Source of the DNA: Polychytrium aggregatum
Taxonomy: Eukaryota > Chytridiomycota > Chytridiomycetes > Polychytriales
DNA: 64,000 bases
Assembly (NCBI RefSeq): GCF_025602895.1
Contig: NW_026516233.1
Location: forward strand, 124,001 to 188,000
Direction: 5' to 3'
Shown: one piece after another, positions 33,404-44,153 of the stretch
How positions within the stretch are numbered: the first letter of the stretch is position 1
Layout of the letters: each line of letters opens with the position of its first letter
The notes under the pieces: model-generated
Seen by the model: the letters and a program-made list of their open reading frames with translations, nothing else
Told to the model about the DNA's origin: nothing
Databases searched by the model: none
Made by a program: the position numbers and the translations under genes

Positions 33404-34964
33404 GGCGTTGGTTGTGTTGGGACAGATCACTGTTCGAGAGGTCGATGAAGTGCAGGGCTGGATCGGGGGGGGGAGTGTGGGGTGCCTTGAGTGGTCGGGA
33501 ATTGCAAATCCCCTGCCCAACCGCAGCCGAGGCCTATCGGGTTTGCCGCCATGGCCAACCAACCGCAGTGTGCTGGAATGGGCCCATCACAAATCCCAGT
33601 CCAGTCCAGCCCAGTCCAGCCCGGCTCAACTCGGGGCTCCTCGGTGATGGGATTGAGGCCTATGGAGTCGCATGCATCTGGACCAAGAAAATCAAACATA
33701 CCCAGCACATCCAGCGCGTCGGTTCCATCGGGCAGAATCATTCCCAGCACGCACAATGCCCCATCTATCGCACTCTGATGGCCCATCTCGATCCACGGCC
33801 TGTGCAGGGTTGCGATCGTCGTCGGCACATCCAGGGGCAAAAGCCATCGGCCGTTCTCCACAGCGTTCCAGTCAATGATCCGCGTCCAGTCCATGAAGAT
33901 GAATCCCTCATCTATTCATGACCGCGTTGTGGTGAGCCGGCTTGCCTGCAGCGGCTGGAATTTGGAATCTCTCACCACACACACGCACCCGTCAAGCTCG
34001 GACAGTGATGCCGTTCATCTGTACAAGCTGTATTCTATATTGTTCAACACATGGATGTTTGCGTTGGGCTGGGGATTTGGAAAGTGGTATGATACCAAGT
34101 CTCCTGGAAGAAAGGGCGGGGGGGGGCAGGGCAAAGAGACGGGTGCGAGCCGACGGATGGATGCAGTCAATGCAGAGTGGGGCCGACGATGGCCGATCGG
34201 GGAAGGAAAGGACCAAGGGCCATATGCAAAGGTTAATGCAGCAGAGCGCGCAGACCAAGCTTGATACAGATGGGGGCGGGTACAAGCCCGAGAAGAAACA
34301 GAGTCAAAAAAAAGAAAAGGACATTCCCAACACCGAAAGCGAGCCGGCACAACTGAGAAAGGCAGCGTCGTCGATGGTGGTCATCATAAAAGGAGTCATA
34401 GGCCACGAAAGAACCGTGGAGAGCGTGGTGGTGGGGGGGGGAGACAAAGCTGGAGCAAGCCAATGGAATCGCTGTGTCTGAGGAGGGGGGGTTTAAGTCT
34501 GCCATAGAGACATGTGGAATATGCAGACGAGACCGGAGACAAACTTGTTACTCGATCCATGGCGACTGTGGAGAGATTCTATGAAACGGGCCAAGGGTCG
34601 ATTGACGGCTTGGTCGAATAACTTGCTGAAGAGTACATATTTTTGTTGCTGCTGCGGCGGCGGCGGGAGGCCAGGTGATGCAGTAGCGAAAAAGAAAAAA
34701 TAGAAAAAAAGAAAGCCAGGGCTTGGCTGCGAGAAAGTCAAGGAGACAGTAATGAGAAAGTCGGGGCAAAGCAGGGTTGCAGATTGAGACGGTGGGCCCA
34801 GGGAGCTGTGGCGAAGAGCGTAGATGTCGCGACACCAGATGGTTGGGCCCGGCAGAGAATAGGGGCGAAAGGCCAGGTGGAGGAGAATACCCTTGAAACT
34901 AGAAACGGCTAGTGGGGACTGCCAAAGTATTCATCGGGAAAAGGACAGTGCATCTCGGCGTCCG
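33404..34964. other. Gene-poor region
   Basis: 1.56 kb between the glyoxalase II ATG and the 3' end of the next minus-strand gene. Contains a CAGTCC-rich direct repeat near 33598-33625 and A-rich patches near 34300 and 34690-34710. No supported gene. Confidence 0.45.
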
Positions 34965-36596
34965 TTAGGCAGATGGCGCTGTGATTCCGGGAAGCTCCAC
35001 GGCATCATAGTCCTTCTGCAGGATGAGACTGTACTCGGTTGTGAGGGTGAGCTTGATGGGCTCGACCTTTTCCTCGGGGTCGTTCTCGATGCGCTGCAGC
35101 AAGAGTTCGAAGCGAGCGGCCTTCTCTGCATCCTTGACAGGCTTGAGGGGCATGAGCATCGGGCTGGGCATGGGCGGAATGATGTTGGCGCCGTTGCCGG
35201 TGGTGCTGCCGGTGCTGAGGGTACGGGGCCGTCTCAAGATGGGCTTTGCGTCCGGGCTGGACGGTGCTGGAGCGGGCGAGTTCGGGCCAGGCGGGGCAAA
35301 GGGGTCATCTTGATCGTCCAGAAGTTGCACCTGCTCCATGAAGGACTTGAAGAACTTGCGGAATCCCGACGGCGTTCGCTTTTCCATCTCCGGGAAGGCC
35401 ACGGGGGCAGCCTGAGGCGATCCGTAGGCTGTCGCGGGCAGCGATGCCGAGGGCTTCATCGAAGGCGGGTGCGGCGTCGTGGGAGCGTGCTGGATAAAGG
35501 ATGAGCGAGGGGTATCACGGGAAGCCGGCGAGACCGGTGGGGCCGAGATTTGGACGGGCAGGAGGGGCATCGAGTGTGGAGTAAGGGGCGAAGACGGATC
35601 CTGGGGCCGCGAGAAGCGAGGAGGAGCGACATCGACCCCAACGGCATTCGATCGACTTCCGGCCCGCACGGTGCGAGAGGGGGCGACGGGGATCTGCAGG
35701 GCGAGCATGCCGTTGCTGGCCGATCCGCCGACGCTGAGCGAGCGGCTGAGATGGCTCATGGGCCGGGGCGACGGTGTCAGGCTCGGCGAGACCAGGTCTC
35801 GCTGCGAGTTCCAGTGCGGGCTTGAGGGCGACGACACGGCAGGATGGGAGTCGGGCGAGGAGGCGAGCGAGCAAGGGGTGCCGGCGGTGGTGCTGATGGT
35901 GCTCATCTGCGAGTAGCGCGAGTGCACCGAGTAGCTGCGGACGGGCTCGATGGGCTGGTCGGGCCGGGCCTCTGGAAGGGACGACATCCGAGCCGGGTTT
36001 ACCCATGCGTGGGATTGGGCATGGCCCGTGGCCCCCACCGAGGGCGAGTCGGGGGCGATCCAGCGCTCCTTGGCATCGAAGGAGCGGGGCGAGCTGCCCG
36101 TGATGCCGTCGTCCGAGCCGAGCGAGGCCGGGCTTTCGGCAGTGCGGGTGTCGGTGGGGTGCAGGGAGTGGTGTGGGTAGACCATCGGGGCAGCAGCAGC
36201 AGCAGCGGTCGCCGGGGTCGCCGGGGTTGGGGCCGACATGTTTGCAGGGATGCTGTAGGTGCGGGAAAACGACATGGAGCGCTTGAGCAGCAGATCGCTT
36301 CCCTTGGGCGGAGTGGCCGACTGGGACGGCGTCCGAGGAACAGGCAGACGAAAGTCGGTGGGCTCATCGGTCAGCGGCCTGGGCGGCTCTGTGTGGCGAA
36401 CCCGGGACTGTTGGATCGAGAGCGGCCGGGTGGGCATCGAGGAGGTCATGGGCACCGACGATGGCGCTGGCAACGACGACGACAGCGGCGCGGAGGACGA
36501 GGGCGACGGTGGGGGCAGCGGGTCGTGCTCGGAACGAGGCCGGAAGTTGAGCCTCGAGATTTGCAGCGGACTCGAGATGGTGGGAGCAGAGGCCAT
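34965..36596 (-). CDS. Ser/Pro-rich protein of unknown function
   Basis: Single-exon 543-residue protein. Most of it is low-complexity Ser/Pro/Thr sequence with a run of Ala (about 130-140). Scattered basic R-x-x-S sites (SRTYSIP, RSYSVHS, RSLSVGG) look like kinase targets. The C-terminal 130 residues look more ordered: FRKFFKSFMEQVQLLDD, then KPILRRPRTLSTGS, then a helix (AEKAARFELLLQRI) and LTLTTEYSLILQKDYDAVELPG. No family was recognised. The ATG at 36596 lies about 310 bp downstream of a minus-strand TATA element at 36907-36914; an in-frame upstream extension exists. It could be a signalling adaptor, but that is a guess from composition alone. Confidence 0.6.
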   Translation of the reverse strand: MASAPTISSPLQISRLNFRPRSEHDPLPPPSPSSSAPLSSSLPAPSSVPMTSSMPTRPLSIQQSRVRHTEPPRPLTDEPTDFRLPVPRTPSQSATPPKGSDLLLKRSMSFSRTYSIPANMSAPTPATPATAAAAAAPMVYPHHSLHPTDTRTAESPASLGSDDGITGSSPRSFDAKERWIAPDSPSVGATGHAQSHAWVNPARMSSLPEARPDQPIEPVRSYSVHSRYSQMSTISTTAGTPCSLASSPDSHPAVSSPSSPHWNSQRDLVSPSLTPSPRPMSHLSRSLSVGGSASNGMLALQIPVAPSRTVRAGSRSNAVGVDVAPPRFSRPQDPSSPLTPHSMPLLPVQISAPPVSPASRDTPRSSFIQHAPTTPHPPSMKPSASLPATAYGSPQAAPVAFPEMEKRTPSGFRKFFKSFMEQVQLLDDQDDPFAPPGPNSPAPAPSSPDAKPILRRPRTLSTGSTTGNGANIIPPMPSPMLMPLKPVKDAEKAARFELLLQRIENDPEEKVEPIKLTLTTEYSLILQKDYDAVELPGITAPSA

Positions 36597-36906
36597 GGCG
36601 AGGGCGAGCGAGTTTCGGGGGGGGGATAAGTGGATCAAGCACAAGCGGGTGGAAGTGTGGTGTTGAAGCTGCTTGAGATGGTGGACTTCAGTGGTGGTCT
36701 TCAGTGGTGGTCGTTGGTGGCGATCGAAGACAGTAGTGGCAGAAGACAGAGTAGTGGCAGAAGACAGTGGGAACTACCAGGTCGTGGCTCCAAAGAAGAC
36801 CGCAAAGGAAAGGCCGGGAGAGAGCCGAAAATGTCAGATACAGAAAAGGCCAACGCAGGGCCGGGCGAAAACGAAGGCCGGGGGGGGGTCTGGTAGAGGA
36901 AGATAT

Positions 36907-36914
36907 CTATAAAT
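36907..36914 (-). promoter_or_regulatory. Candidate TATA box of the 34965-36596 gene
   Basis: ATTTATAG on the minus strand in GC-rich DNA. The implied leader is about 280 bp. Confidence 0.4.
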
Positions 36915-37732
36915 GGGCCGGATGGCGAGGGTGGGGTGTCCAGTTAATTGGGTTGCTGCTGTGGCGAGCAACAGAGGGTGGACGAGGTGATGGGCAGCTG
37001 CCGGGGTGTGCAGGCAGGAGCGCAAGTGGGCAGAGCGATGTGCAAACGGGCAGAGATGCGCAAGTCGACAGAGCAAGTTCATGTCGAGCCCCGTATTGCC
37101 GCCTCCGGTCGCGCGACAAATGTTTGGGCCACACAGGGATACCGCGGGAGCAGCGCACAAGCAACCAAAGCACCACTCGGCCGCGGCAGGGCAACAAGGG
37201 TCAGGCGGGTCCAAGGGGCGGCTCGACTGACTGCCATGTGCCGGCGTGGGCCACGATTGCAGGTGAGGTTGGGGATGGGATAGCGATTGTGTAGACTGAG
37301 GGGTCGGATGCCACCACCACGCAAGAAACACAACGACAGCACCACAGCAGCCACAGTCGACATTGCCTCCACACAGCTGCCGCAGACGACACAACTTCAA
37401 GGACCGCATCGGCGCCACAGTGCAACCGACATGCCATCTCGATTGGTGCTGGGGCGAACACAACGCCTCTGAAGCAAACACAACGCCCGCGCAGCAAGGC
37501 CCATAGTAGGTCTGGAGCACCGGCCGCAGCAGCACAGCGGTTGGCCCTGGGCCAGCCAGCAAAGGCCCAAGCAGTGCGGCACACAGGTGTGGACAAGCCG
37601 ATCCAGAGAGCGACCAGTCACGATGCGCACGTCTGCTCAGATCTGCACAGCGACGACTGCGGGGTTGTGCCGTCACATGGGCGCTGTATCGGTTGTCGAG
37701 TCGGTGTCTGTGCTGGTGTCTGTGCTGGTGAT

Positions 37733-37806
37733 GGGTTGTGGGATGTGGGATGTGGGATGTGGGTCGTGGGTTGTGGGTTGTGGGTTGTGGGTTGTGGGTT
37801 GTGGGA
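37733..37806. repeat. G-rich heptamer array (GGGATGT/GGGTTGT)n
   Basis: About ten 7-bp units, each with a G3 tract and a 4-nt spacer; strong potential for G-quadruplex on the plus strand. Confidence 0.88.
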
Positions 37807-38610
37807 TGGCATGCAGAATCGACTCGATGCATTCGAGTGGACCGACAGAGTTGCGAGTCGATCGACGCATCGCTGCACCTGGTTTTCCCGATGCTCTTCA
37901 TCTGCGACGCAACCGCCGTTCCCGCTCTCGTGCTGCGCGCACCAGACCCCATGCTTCCTTTGCCAGCACCCGGCGTCCGCCGTGGCAGGCGCACCACACA
38001 CCATCATGCAGGTCGCCCCAAGGGGCGCAGCTCGAAGGCGTCCTTTCCTCGCGAGCCGGCCGGTGGCGACGATGCGACAAGGCCAGACAGCGAGCCAAGG
38101 GCACCGTGCCACCCCGGCCCTCGGGCGGCCATTGGTTCGGCGCGCAGCCGGGCTGTGTGGCTGTATGGACACCGCGAGCATGGACCAGCGGCGCTGCCCT
38201 GATCGGGCCAGAGCACGATGCGTGGCAGCGACACGGGCAATCGACGCACCGCGACGACGCTGCGATTCGCATGGCCACGTTTGTTTGCCGGGGACGGTTT
38301 CGTCCTCGGGTGCATCCTCTCACTTTCCCCCCTCCATCGTCCTCTCCATCTCCCCGCTCCCTCGCAGAATCACGCTGTCCACATCGCCCTGCACTGCTGC
38401 CCTTGTCGCCCGCCGCGCTGAGCCCGACAAAGCGCCGCGACAAGGCCGGCTCGAGGGTGGCTCGAATGCACTCTGCCCGTGCCTCGCCTCGGCCGTGCGA
38501 CGCTGGTGGCGTCGTGTGTAACAGCTGCGCAGCAGGCTGTGGCGATGCTGCACGACGTGCCCTGATGTGCTGTGTTGTGTTGTTGAATGCGAGCTGCTCT
38601 GTCGATACGA

Positions 38611-38702
38611 ATATCACATATCGCATAGACATATCACATGTTACATATCAATTTCACATATCACATGTTACATATCACATATCACATTCCCATATCACAT
38701 TG
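38611..38702. repeat. AT-rich CATATCACATGTTA-type array
   Basis: Imperfect tandem copies of a 10-15-bp unit built on ACATATCACAT, standing out as AT-rich in GC-rich DNA. Confidence 0.8.
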
Positions 38703-40062
38703 CCACGTCAATGCGAGCGACTCTGTCCACTTGCCATTCGGGCTCCTGCGATCTGCGCTGTGTCGCAAGTGCCCACCGTCCCCCGCATGCTGCTTTCCTT
38801 GCCCCACGGCACTGCGTTGTTGCTGCTCTTGCGCTTGCGGGCTTGTTCCCGTCCTTTGTCGTGCCTGCCGTGCGCCTGCTTCTGTCTCTGTACTGCCGCG
38901 CCCGTTTTGGTTCTTTGCACCGCCGTGTGCTCGCTCCACTCACCCACCACACCAGGTTTCCTGTCGCTTGCCAGGCCGCTGTTTCGACTCTGGCCTTGCC
39001 TGGGCTGTCCGTTCTCCTGATCCATACACCCCTTTCGCATCGCTTCCGGCCGTCCTGCCGCTGTCGGCTTGTCGTTGTCCAAAGAACCCACCGGCTCCGA
39101 CCCTCGGCACATGCGCTGTCCCGTTAATTTCGAGCAGGTCAAAAAGCCCTGCCGGTACGTTCTCTGCCTTTCTCGTTTTCCCTCGTATCTCATTGCCTTG
39201 GGCACCCCACGAACCAGAAACAACAACAGCAAAATTTTAAATCTGCCCATCGACCTGCCTTCTGGTCGGCTCTCCCGTCAATCCAAGCTTTAGTTGATAC
39301 CTTTTCGATCGCCTCGATCGCTCCCCTGTTTCGTTCCAAATCTCTTCCAAACGGATCTTCGCCGAGGTAAGTCGCCTCTGCTGCTGCTCCCGGATGCTGC
39401 TTCCGATTGTGGCTTCTGGCTGTTGATCCTGGCCGTTGTTTGCGCTGGACTCCCTCTCGCCCGGGTCTTTGTCGGCAGCGACCGATCCTGCGTATTGTCC
39501 TCGCCCCGCCTCACTCGGCGGCTGCCCGCTCCTCTGTTCTGTCGTTCGCGTTGTATGTTACTGCGATCCTGTCGGCAGTGCTGTTGTTGGTCGGCGTCTC
39601 GCTGCTTTGTTTGCTGTGCTCCTGACCCTGCTTTTCTATTCACTCAATCGCATCTCATCCCGCTCGCGCGCTCGCTCCATGCCCTCGGATATCCTCGTCT
39701 CCTCGGCCGTCTCCGTTGGCTTTGGCTATTGTCGCCCACTCCCGCCGCCTGCTGTCCCTCGCCCGCCTTCTCTCTGCTATCGCTCCGGCACTGTCCTCGC
39801 AAACCGCTGCCTCGCCCACTCGTATATCGGCTCTCCGTTGTCCGGATATCGACTGTCGGATCTCGACCGCCCTGGTATTGTCTGCCCTGACCTTACCTAT
39901 TGATATTGACTGTCTTGATACTGGCTATCCCCCCCCCTCTCCACAACATAACCGCCGCTCCCTCGGCCCCACAACACCATTCGCTGTCGGCAGACCCCGA
40001 GCTCGGTACAGTCCCGACCATCGTGCCACTTTGATCCCACCACCCACCCATCCCGCCGCTGT

Positions 40063-40088
40063 CCCCTCCGTCCATCCATCCATCCATC
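40063..40088. repeat. (ATCC)n microsatellite in leader
   Basis: About five ATCC units roughly 30 bp upstream of the ATG at 40112, like the one before the Stm1-like gene. Confidence 0.75.
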
Positions 40089-40111
40089 GGCCTGCCAGCC
40101 TCTGGGTCGCC

Positions 40112-42232
40112 ATGTCCGACCCCAGCGCCGATCCCAGTGGCCTGTCGCCCCCATTCCTTGACGCCCCCATGGATCCTCTCAACATGGACCATGTTACCGA
40201 TCCTCTCCACCTCCCCCCCGTCGTGCTGGCACCCCGCCCGTCGCTGTCGTTGCAGGATCCCGTCCAGGCCCCCAAAAATACGCCCTTCCCCCCGTCGCCT
40301 TCGACCTCGGTCGACCTGCCCAGGCCGCCGCAAATACCCCTGGATCGCGAGCCGCCGTCCTTCCACAGCCACGAAACCTCCCAGTGCCCTGTTCCGCTCT
40401 GTCCGCCGCTCTCCACTGTCCCACCGAGCAACGCCGTCGGCTCCGATTCCCTGCTTCCCTCCTCGTCGCCGCTGAACATCCAGACTGAAATCTCCCACGC
40501 TTCGTCCGCATCCAGTGGCTGGCGGAAAGGCAACATCATCGACCGTGTCATGAGAACCGAGCCGAGTACATCGTCCATTCTCGACCCCACAAAGCCTTCG
40601 CAGACCCACTACTCAATCTTCCGCTCCACCTCGCTTCGCCTGCGGAGGAGTCTGAAAGCCCAGAATTCCCGGTCCGTTTCTCTCGATCTTGCCCGGCACG
40701 GCCGACTCTCAACTTCGACCATTGCCCCCGGTGGCTCGCCGCCGCTGGGACTGGCTTCGGGCTCGTCCATCAAGAAGAAGCGGCGGTTCTCCATGCCTCC
40801 GTTCTTTTCGGGGCTGTGGAGCTTCTTCAGCCCATCCAGACACAGTGCTCGCTCGGCCCGGTCCAGAAAGCGCTTCTCCTATCCGTCGTCCGTTCCACCC
40901 TCCAATCTCTCCTCGACCGTTTCGTTTCCGTCACATATCCAGTCCACTCAGCCTGCCCCCCACGATCAAGTCGCTGCCCCGGGCTCATGGCCGCCTCCGG
41001 AGCTGTCGTCGGCACCGTCGATCCTTGTTCGCACCTCGCCGGCCCAGCCCCGCTCGTCAGAGCCAAAGCTGTCGCTGACAATCGAGAACTTTGATCCCGC
41101 CAACTACGAATCTCCGCCGTCTCGTCGCCGCTTGCCGGCTTCACCGCTTGCTTCTTCCATCTCCCTGACCGACCTCACCAGCCGCTCGCCCTCTCCCAGG
41201 CTCGCCACGAGGTCAAGCACCAGTCCGACTCCCTTCTCTGAATCCTTCAGGCTCTTTGCCAAGCGTCCTCCTTCTACCGGTGGAGCCCCATTCTCGCCCA
41301 CGCAGAGCACGAAATCCCTGAAACCCTCCCGTTCCCACGAGCCGCCGTCGTCCTTGCATCCGTCCATTCCCGGGCGCCCGCTCTCTCCTGGCAACCTCTT
41401 CTCTCGTTCATCGCGGCAAGCCTTGTCAGTCGACAGCTCGGCTACAGTCACAACCGCACCCGCACCCGCAGCCACAACCACGACCACAACCACAACCACG
41501 ACCACGACCATGAGCCTGCCCCCAGCCGACTCGTTAGCGATGGCCCGGAAGCGAAGCCCGTTCTTGGCCTTTCGGCCGAACCGGTCCCCGTCTCCGGGTC
41601 TGTCGCAGTCCGCAAACTCGTACTTGCTTGAGAAACAACTCATCCCGCCGCATCTGCTGACGCCTCCTCATCCGGGCGACACGAAGCTGCCTGCGTTGGG
41701 CCAAGGACTGCCAAGGCCGCCCCGTGCTTCGCCACCGCCACCGCCGCCACCGATATCCAGCCGGCCGACGGAGCCCGAGCGACTGGATTCGATTCTGTGT
41801 GCTCGTGCAGGATCCCGCGACTCGATCGGCGCCCAAACGGCCACCACAGTTACATCAAATCGCGGCAATGTTGGACGGGCTGCAGACCGCGACCGCCACG
41901 AGGCGTCCCGGAGCTCGCAGGACGGCGTGCCTGCGTCGGTGGTGGCACTGCCAACCGAGTACCAGCCACAGACCAGCCAGCCCATCGAACCCACCGGCAG
42001 CGGCGTCCCCAGGCCCAAGCGCCACTCTGCAGCCTCGTACTTTGCAGACCTTCCCCGGCCCGAGCGCTGGGCGATCGAAATGGCGCGAGCGCCTTCTGCT
42101 CAGGACGGCTGGCGGATCACCGAGGGTATCGTCTCAGGATATCGCCAGATCGAAGTCTTTGATTCGTACGAGGTATATCCGGACATGGACCAGAAGAGCA
42201 GTTTTGGCGTTATCATGGACGACACGATGTAA
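40112..42232 (+). CDS. Ser/Pro-rich protein of unknown function
   Basis: Single-exon 706-residue protein of low complexity (Ser, Pro, Thr), including an uninterrupted Thr run encoded at about 41477-41510. More structured pieces are GWRKGNIIDRVMRTEPS (about residue 135), a basic cluster (IFRSTSLRLRRSLKAQ, about 170), KKKRRFSMPPFFSGLWSFF (about 218) and the C-terminus (PERWAIEMARAPSAQDGWRI and then SYEVYPDMDQKSSFG). No known domain was recognised. The first ATG giving a protein-like start is at 40112 (MSDPSADPSG). The frame is open further upstream, but that part reads like leader. An upstream GTAAGT donor at 39370 suggests a spliced 5' UTR. Confidence 0.6.
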   Translation: MSDPSADPSGLSPPFLDAPMDPLNMDHVTDPLHLPPVVLAPRPSLSLQDPVQAPKNTPFPPSPSTSVDLPRPPQIPLDREPPSFHSHETSQCPVPLCPPLSTVPPSNAVGSDSLLPSSSPLNIQTEISHASSASSGWRKGNIIDRVMRTEPSTSSILDPTKPSQTHYSIFRSTSLRLRRSLKAQNSRSVSLDLARHGRLSTSTIAPGGSPPLGLASGSSIKKKRRFSMPPFFSGLWSFFSPSRHSARSARSRKRFSYPSSVPPSNLSSTVSFPSHIQSTQPAPHDQVAAPGSWPPPELSSAPSILVRTSPAQPRSSEPKLSLTIENFDPANYESPPSRRRLPASPLASSISLTDLTSRSPSPRLATRSSTSPTPFSESFRLFAKRPPSTGGAPFSPTQSTKSLKPSRSHEPPSSLHPSIPGRPLSPGNLFSRSSRQALSVDSSATVTTAPAPAATTTTTTTTTTTTMSLPPADSLAMARKRSPFLAFRPNRSPSPGLSQSANSYLLEKQLIPPHLLTPPHPGDTKLPALGQGLPRPPRASPPPPPPPISSRPTEPERLDSILCARAGSRDSIGAQTATTVTSNRGNVGRAADRDRHEASRSSQDGVPASVVALPTEYQPQTSQPIEPTGSGVPRPKRHSAASYFADLPRPERWAIEMARAPSAQDGWRITEGIVSGYRQIEVFDSYEVYPDMDQKSSFGVIMDDTM

Positions 42233-44153
42233 CGGCCCAAGCAAATCGAATTGGATCGGACCGGACTGGACAGGACTGGACCGGACTGGACCGGACTCGA
42301 CCTGGCCAGACTGAGGCTGGACTCGTGAATCGCAAGATCGTAGCCAACGTTTTTGAGACAGTCCGACGGCGAGTCCATGCTTCCGCAACAACCTCTCGGA
42401 CAGCTGCCCTCCCCCTCGAAGGCTCCCATTTGCGGCCTCCGATCCAGATCTTATTTCCCACACCACCGTCTCCGCCCCCCAAGATGTTGTCCGTGCCGGA
42501 CACATTTCCCCTTCGATTGTTACTCAATCCTCCTTGTTTTTGGTCGGCTTCAAGATACAGGCCAGAGACAGCTTCGCAAATCTCGCTTGCTGGCTCATTA
42601 CCTCCCCCCCCCAACTTTTCTGATCCTTCTTGGACCTTTTCTTCTTTGCTGTGATCTACTTGCAAATCTCTGCTTCCGAGACGAGACAACGTCGCTGCAA
42701 CTCGATATCATTTATCTTCTCTTCTTCCTCGACCCCTCCCTCCCTCGCGCTTTTGCTTTTTTGTGGGTGTCAATCGATCAAGGCCGGATCTCGATTCCTG
42801 TCTTACGGGCTATCTCCGTGTCCGTGGTGTCCTCCTCTCCCTCTTGGTCCTGATTTCCTTCTCCCTGCCCTCGCTAATCCAGTCTCGGCCCCCCCTTTCC
42901 AACCTCCGCCTTCCACTCCCTTCAAAACCGGACTTATCCGCCGGTCACATTCCCATATCACCCCCCCCCTATCTTTCTTCACCATTCATCCCTCTTCCTC
43001 CTCACCATTGTCATTTCTTATTTATTAATGCAGCAGATTAAGCTGATGAATCTGAAGCCCCCGGTCCCTGATTCTGGAGAGGGAGGGGCAGCCCGTTGCT
43101 CCGCCCTGTCCAAGGACCGCCTTTTTTTGTCGTTATCTTCGTTTTTCTGTTTGCACATTGGACCCAATCCCATCGGCTGGGTATTGCAGTTGACAGGTTT
43201 CAACTCTAGAGTCCCTTTTCATCCCAAACAACCACCACTCCCCACCACCACCACCATGCCTTATTTTTGCCGCCTCACCCCGCCTGGTCGCCGCTATTCT
43301 CCTCCACCACCTCCACCACCCCCGCCACTGTCGCCGTCGACCCTTCCCACTCCCGCCGCACACGCCGATGACGAGATTCGACTTTTTCAAAAACAAAAAA
43401 AGCAACAGCACTGATTCGCACTGGCGCAATGCAGCGTTCCCCAGCCGAAACGGAGCACCCTGTTTGAGCCAGCCGTGTCACTTTCCCTGGGTCCTGAATA
43501 CACACCCCTCCATCGCCCTCCATGGACCACAGTCGTCCTCATTTCTTGACAGACCAAAATCCAGACCAAACAAGGGGCGGGGGATGTCGCTCCTTTATTT
43601 CCCCTTCCCTTCCCTCCACCTCCTCCACTCTGATTCTTTCTCGTGTACTCCGCCACGTATGTTGCTCAAGATCGGAGCCACCCACAGCTGTCCATGGCAT
43701 TCTCTGCCCAACCAGTCGTCCCCTCCTCCTCAGATTTGTCCTGTGCTGCTTGCCTGTTGCCAGGTCTCTCGGAACACCAGACAGCCCAACGGCAGCACCA
43801 GATCCGTGTGCTCTCTCCTCGCCGATTCGCTACCTTCCCACCCACAGTGCTTTTGAACGAATGCAACGGGCTTTGAGCGGCAATGGTGATTTTCCTCTGC
43901 GCGTGCTCATTCAATACCAAAATACTAAAACAAACGTAGGGAGAACCTTGAGGACATCTCGGCAAGAGAAAGGTATCGTCGCGGGGAAATATAATCAGCC
44001 AACAAATAGAGCATCGAAGTGAATGGCAGGGGCGAGGATCGGCTGGACCCAGGGCTGGAGAGAGAGAAAGCAACACCGACATAGCGCGCGGAAGGAACGA
44101 ATGAAGGAAGAGCAAATCCGAGACAGGTTCTACGCTCAAGGCATCTTGCCTCA
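42233..44153. other. Convergent, pyrimidine-rich intergenic region
   Basis: Lies between two converging unknown genes. It begins with a (GGACTGGACC)n stretch at about 42256-42300, followed by nearly 1 kb strongly biased to C and T on the plus strand (about 42400-43050, and again 43560-43640). No supported gene; the bias makes spurious plus-strand frames. Confidence 0.45.
42256..42300. repeat. 10-bp tandem repeat
   Basis: Imperfect copies of ACTGGACCGG directly after the stop codon of the 40112-42232 gene, likely in its 3' UTR. Confidence 0.75.

Larger units (their letters stand above)
36597..40111. other. 3.5-kb gene-poor, repeat-rich divergent region
   Basis: Lies between the divergent genes 34965-36596 and 40112-42232. 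Holds a G-rich heptamer array (37733-37806), an AT-rich CACATATCACATG array (38611-38702) and a strong unused-looking donor (CCGAG then GTAAGT at 39370) that may belong to a 5' UTR intron of the right-hand gene. Long open frames have no recognisable protein content. Confidence 0.45.

Noticed and set aside
37733-37806. Heptamer array as internal telomere repeat
   Set aside because: The unit is not TTAGGG and the array is short and interior; better described as a microsatellite.
37587-39020. 477-codon plus-strand frame
   Set aside because: Opens with a non-ATG codon, spans two tandem-repeat arrays and lacks domain content.
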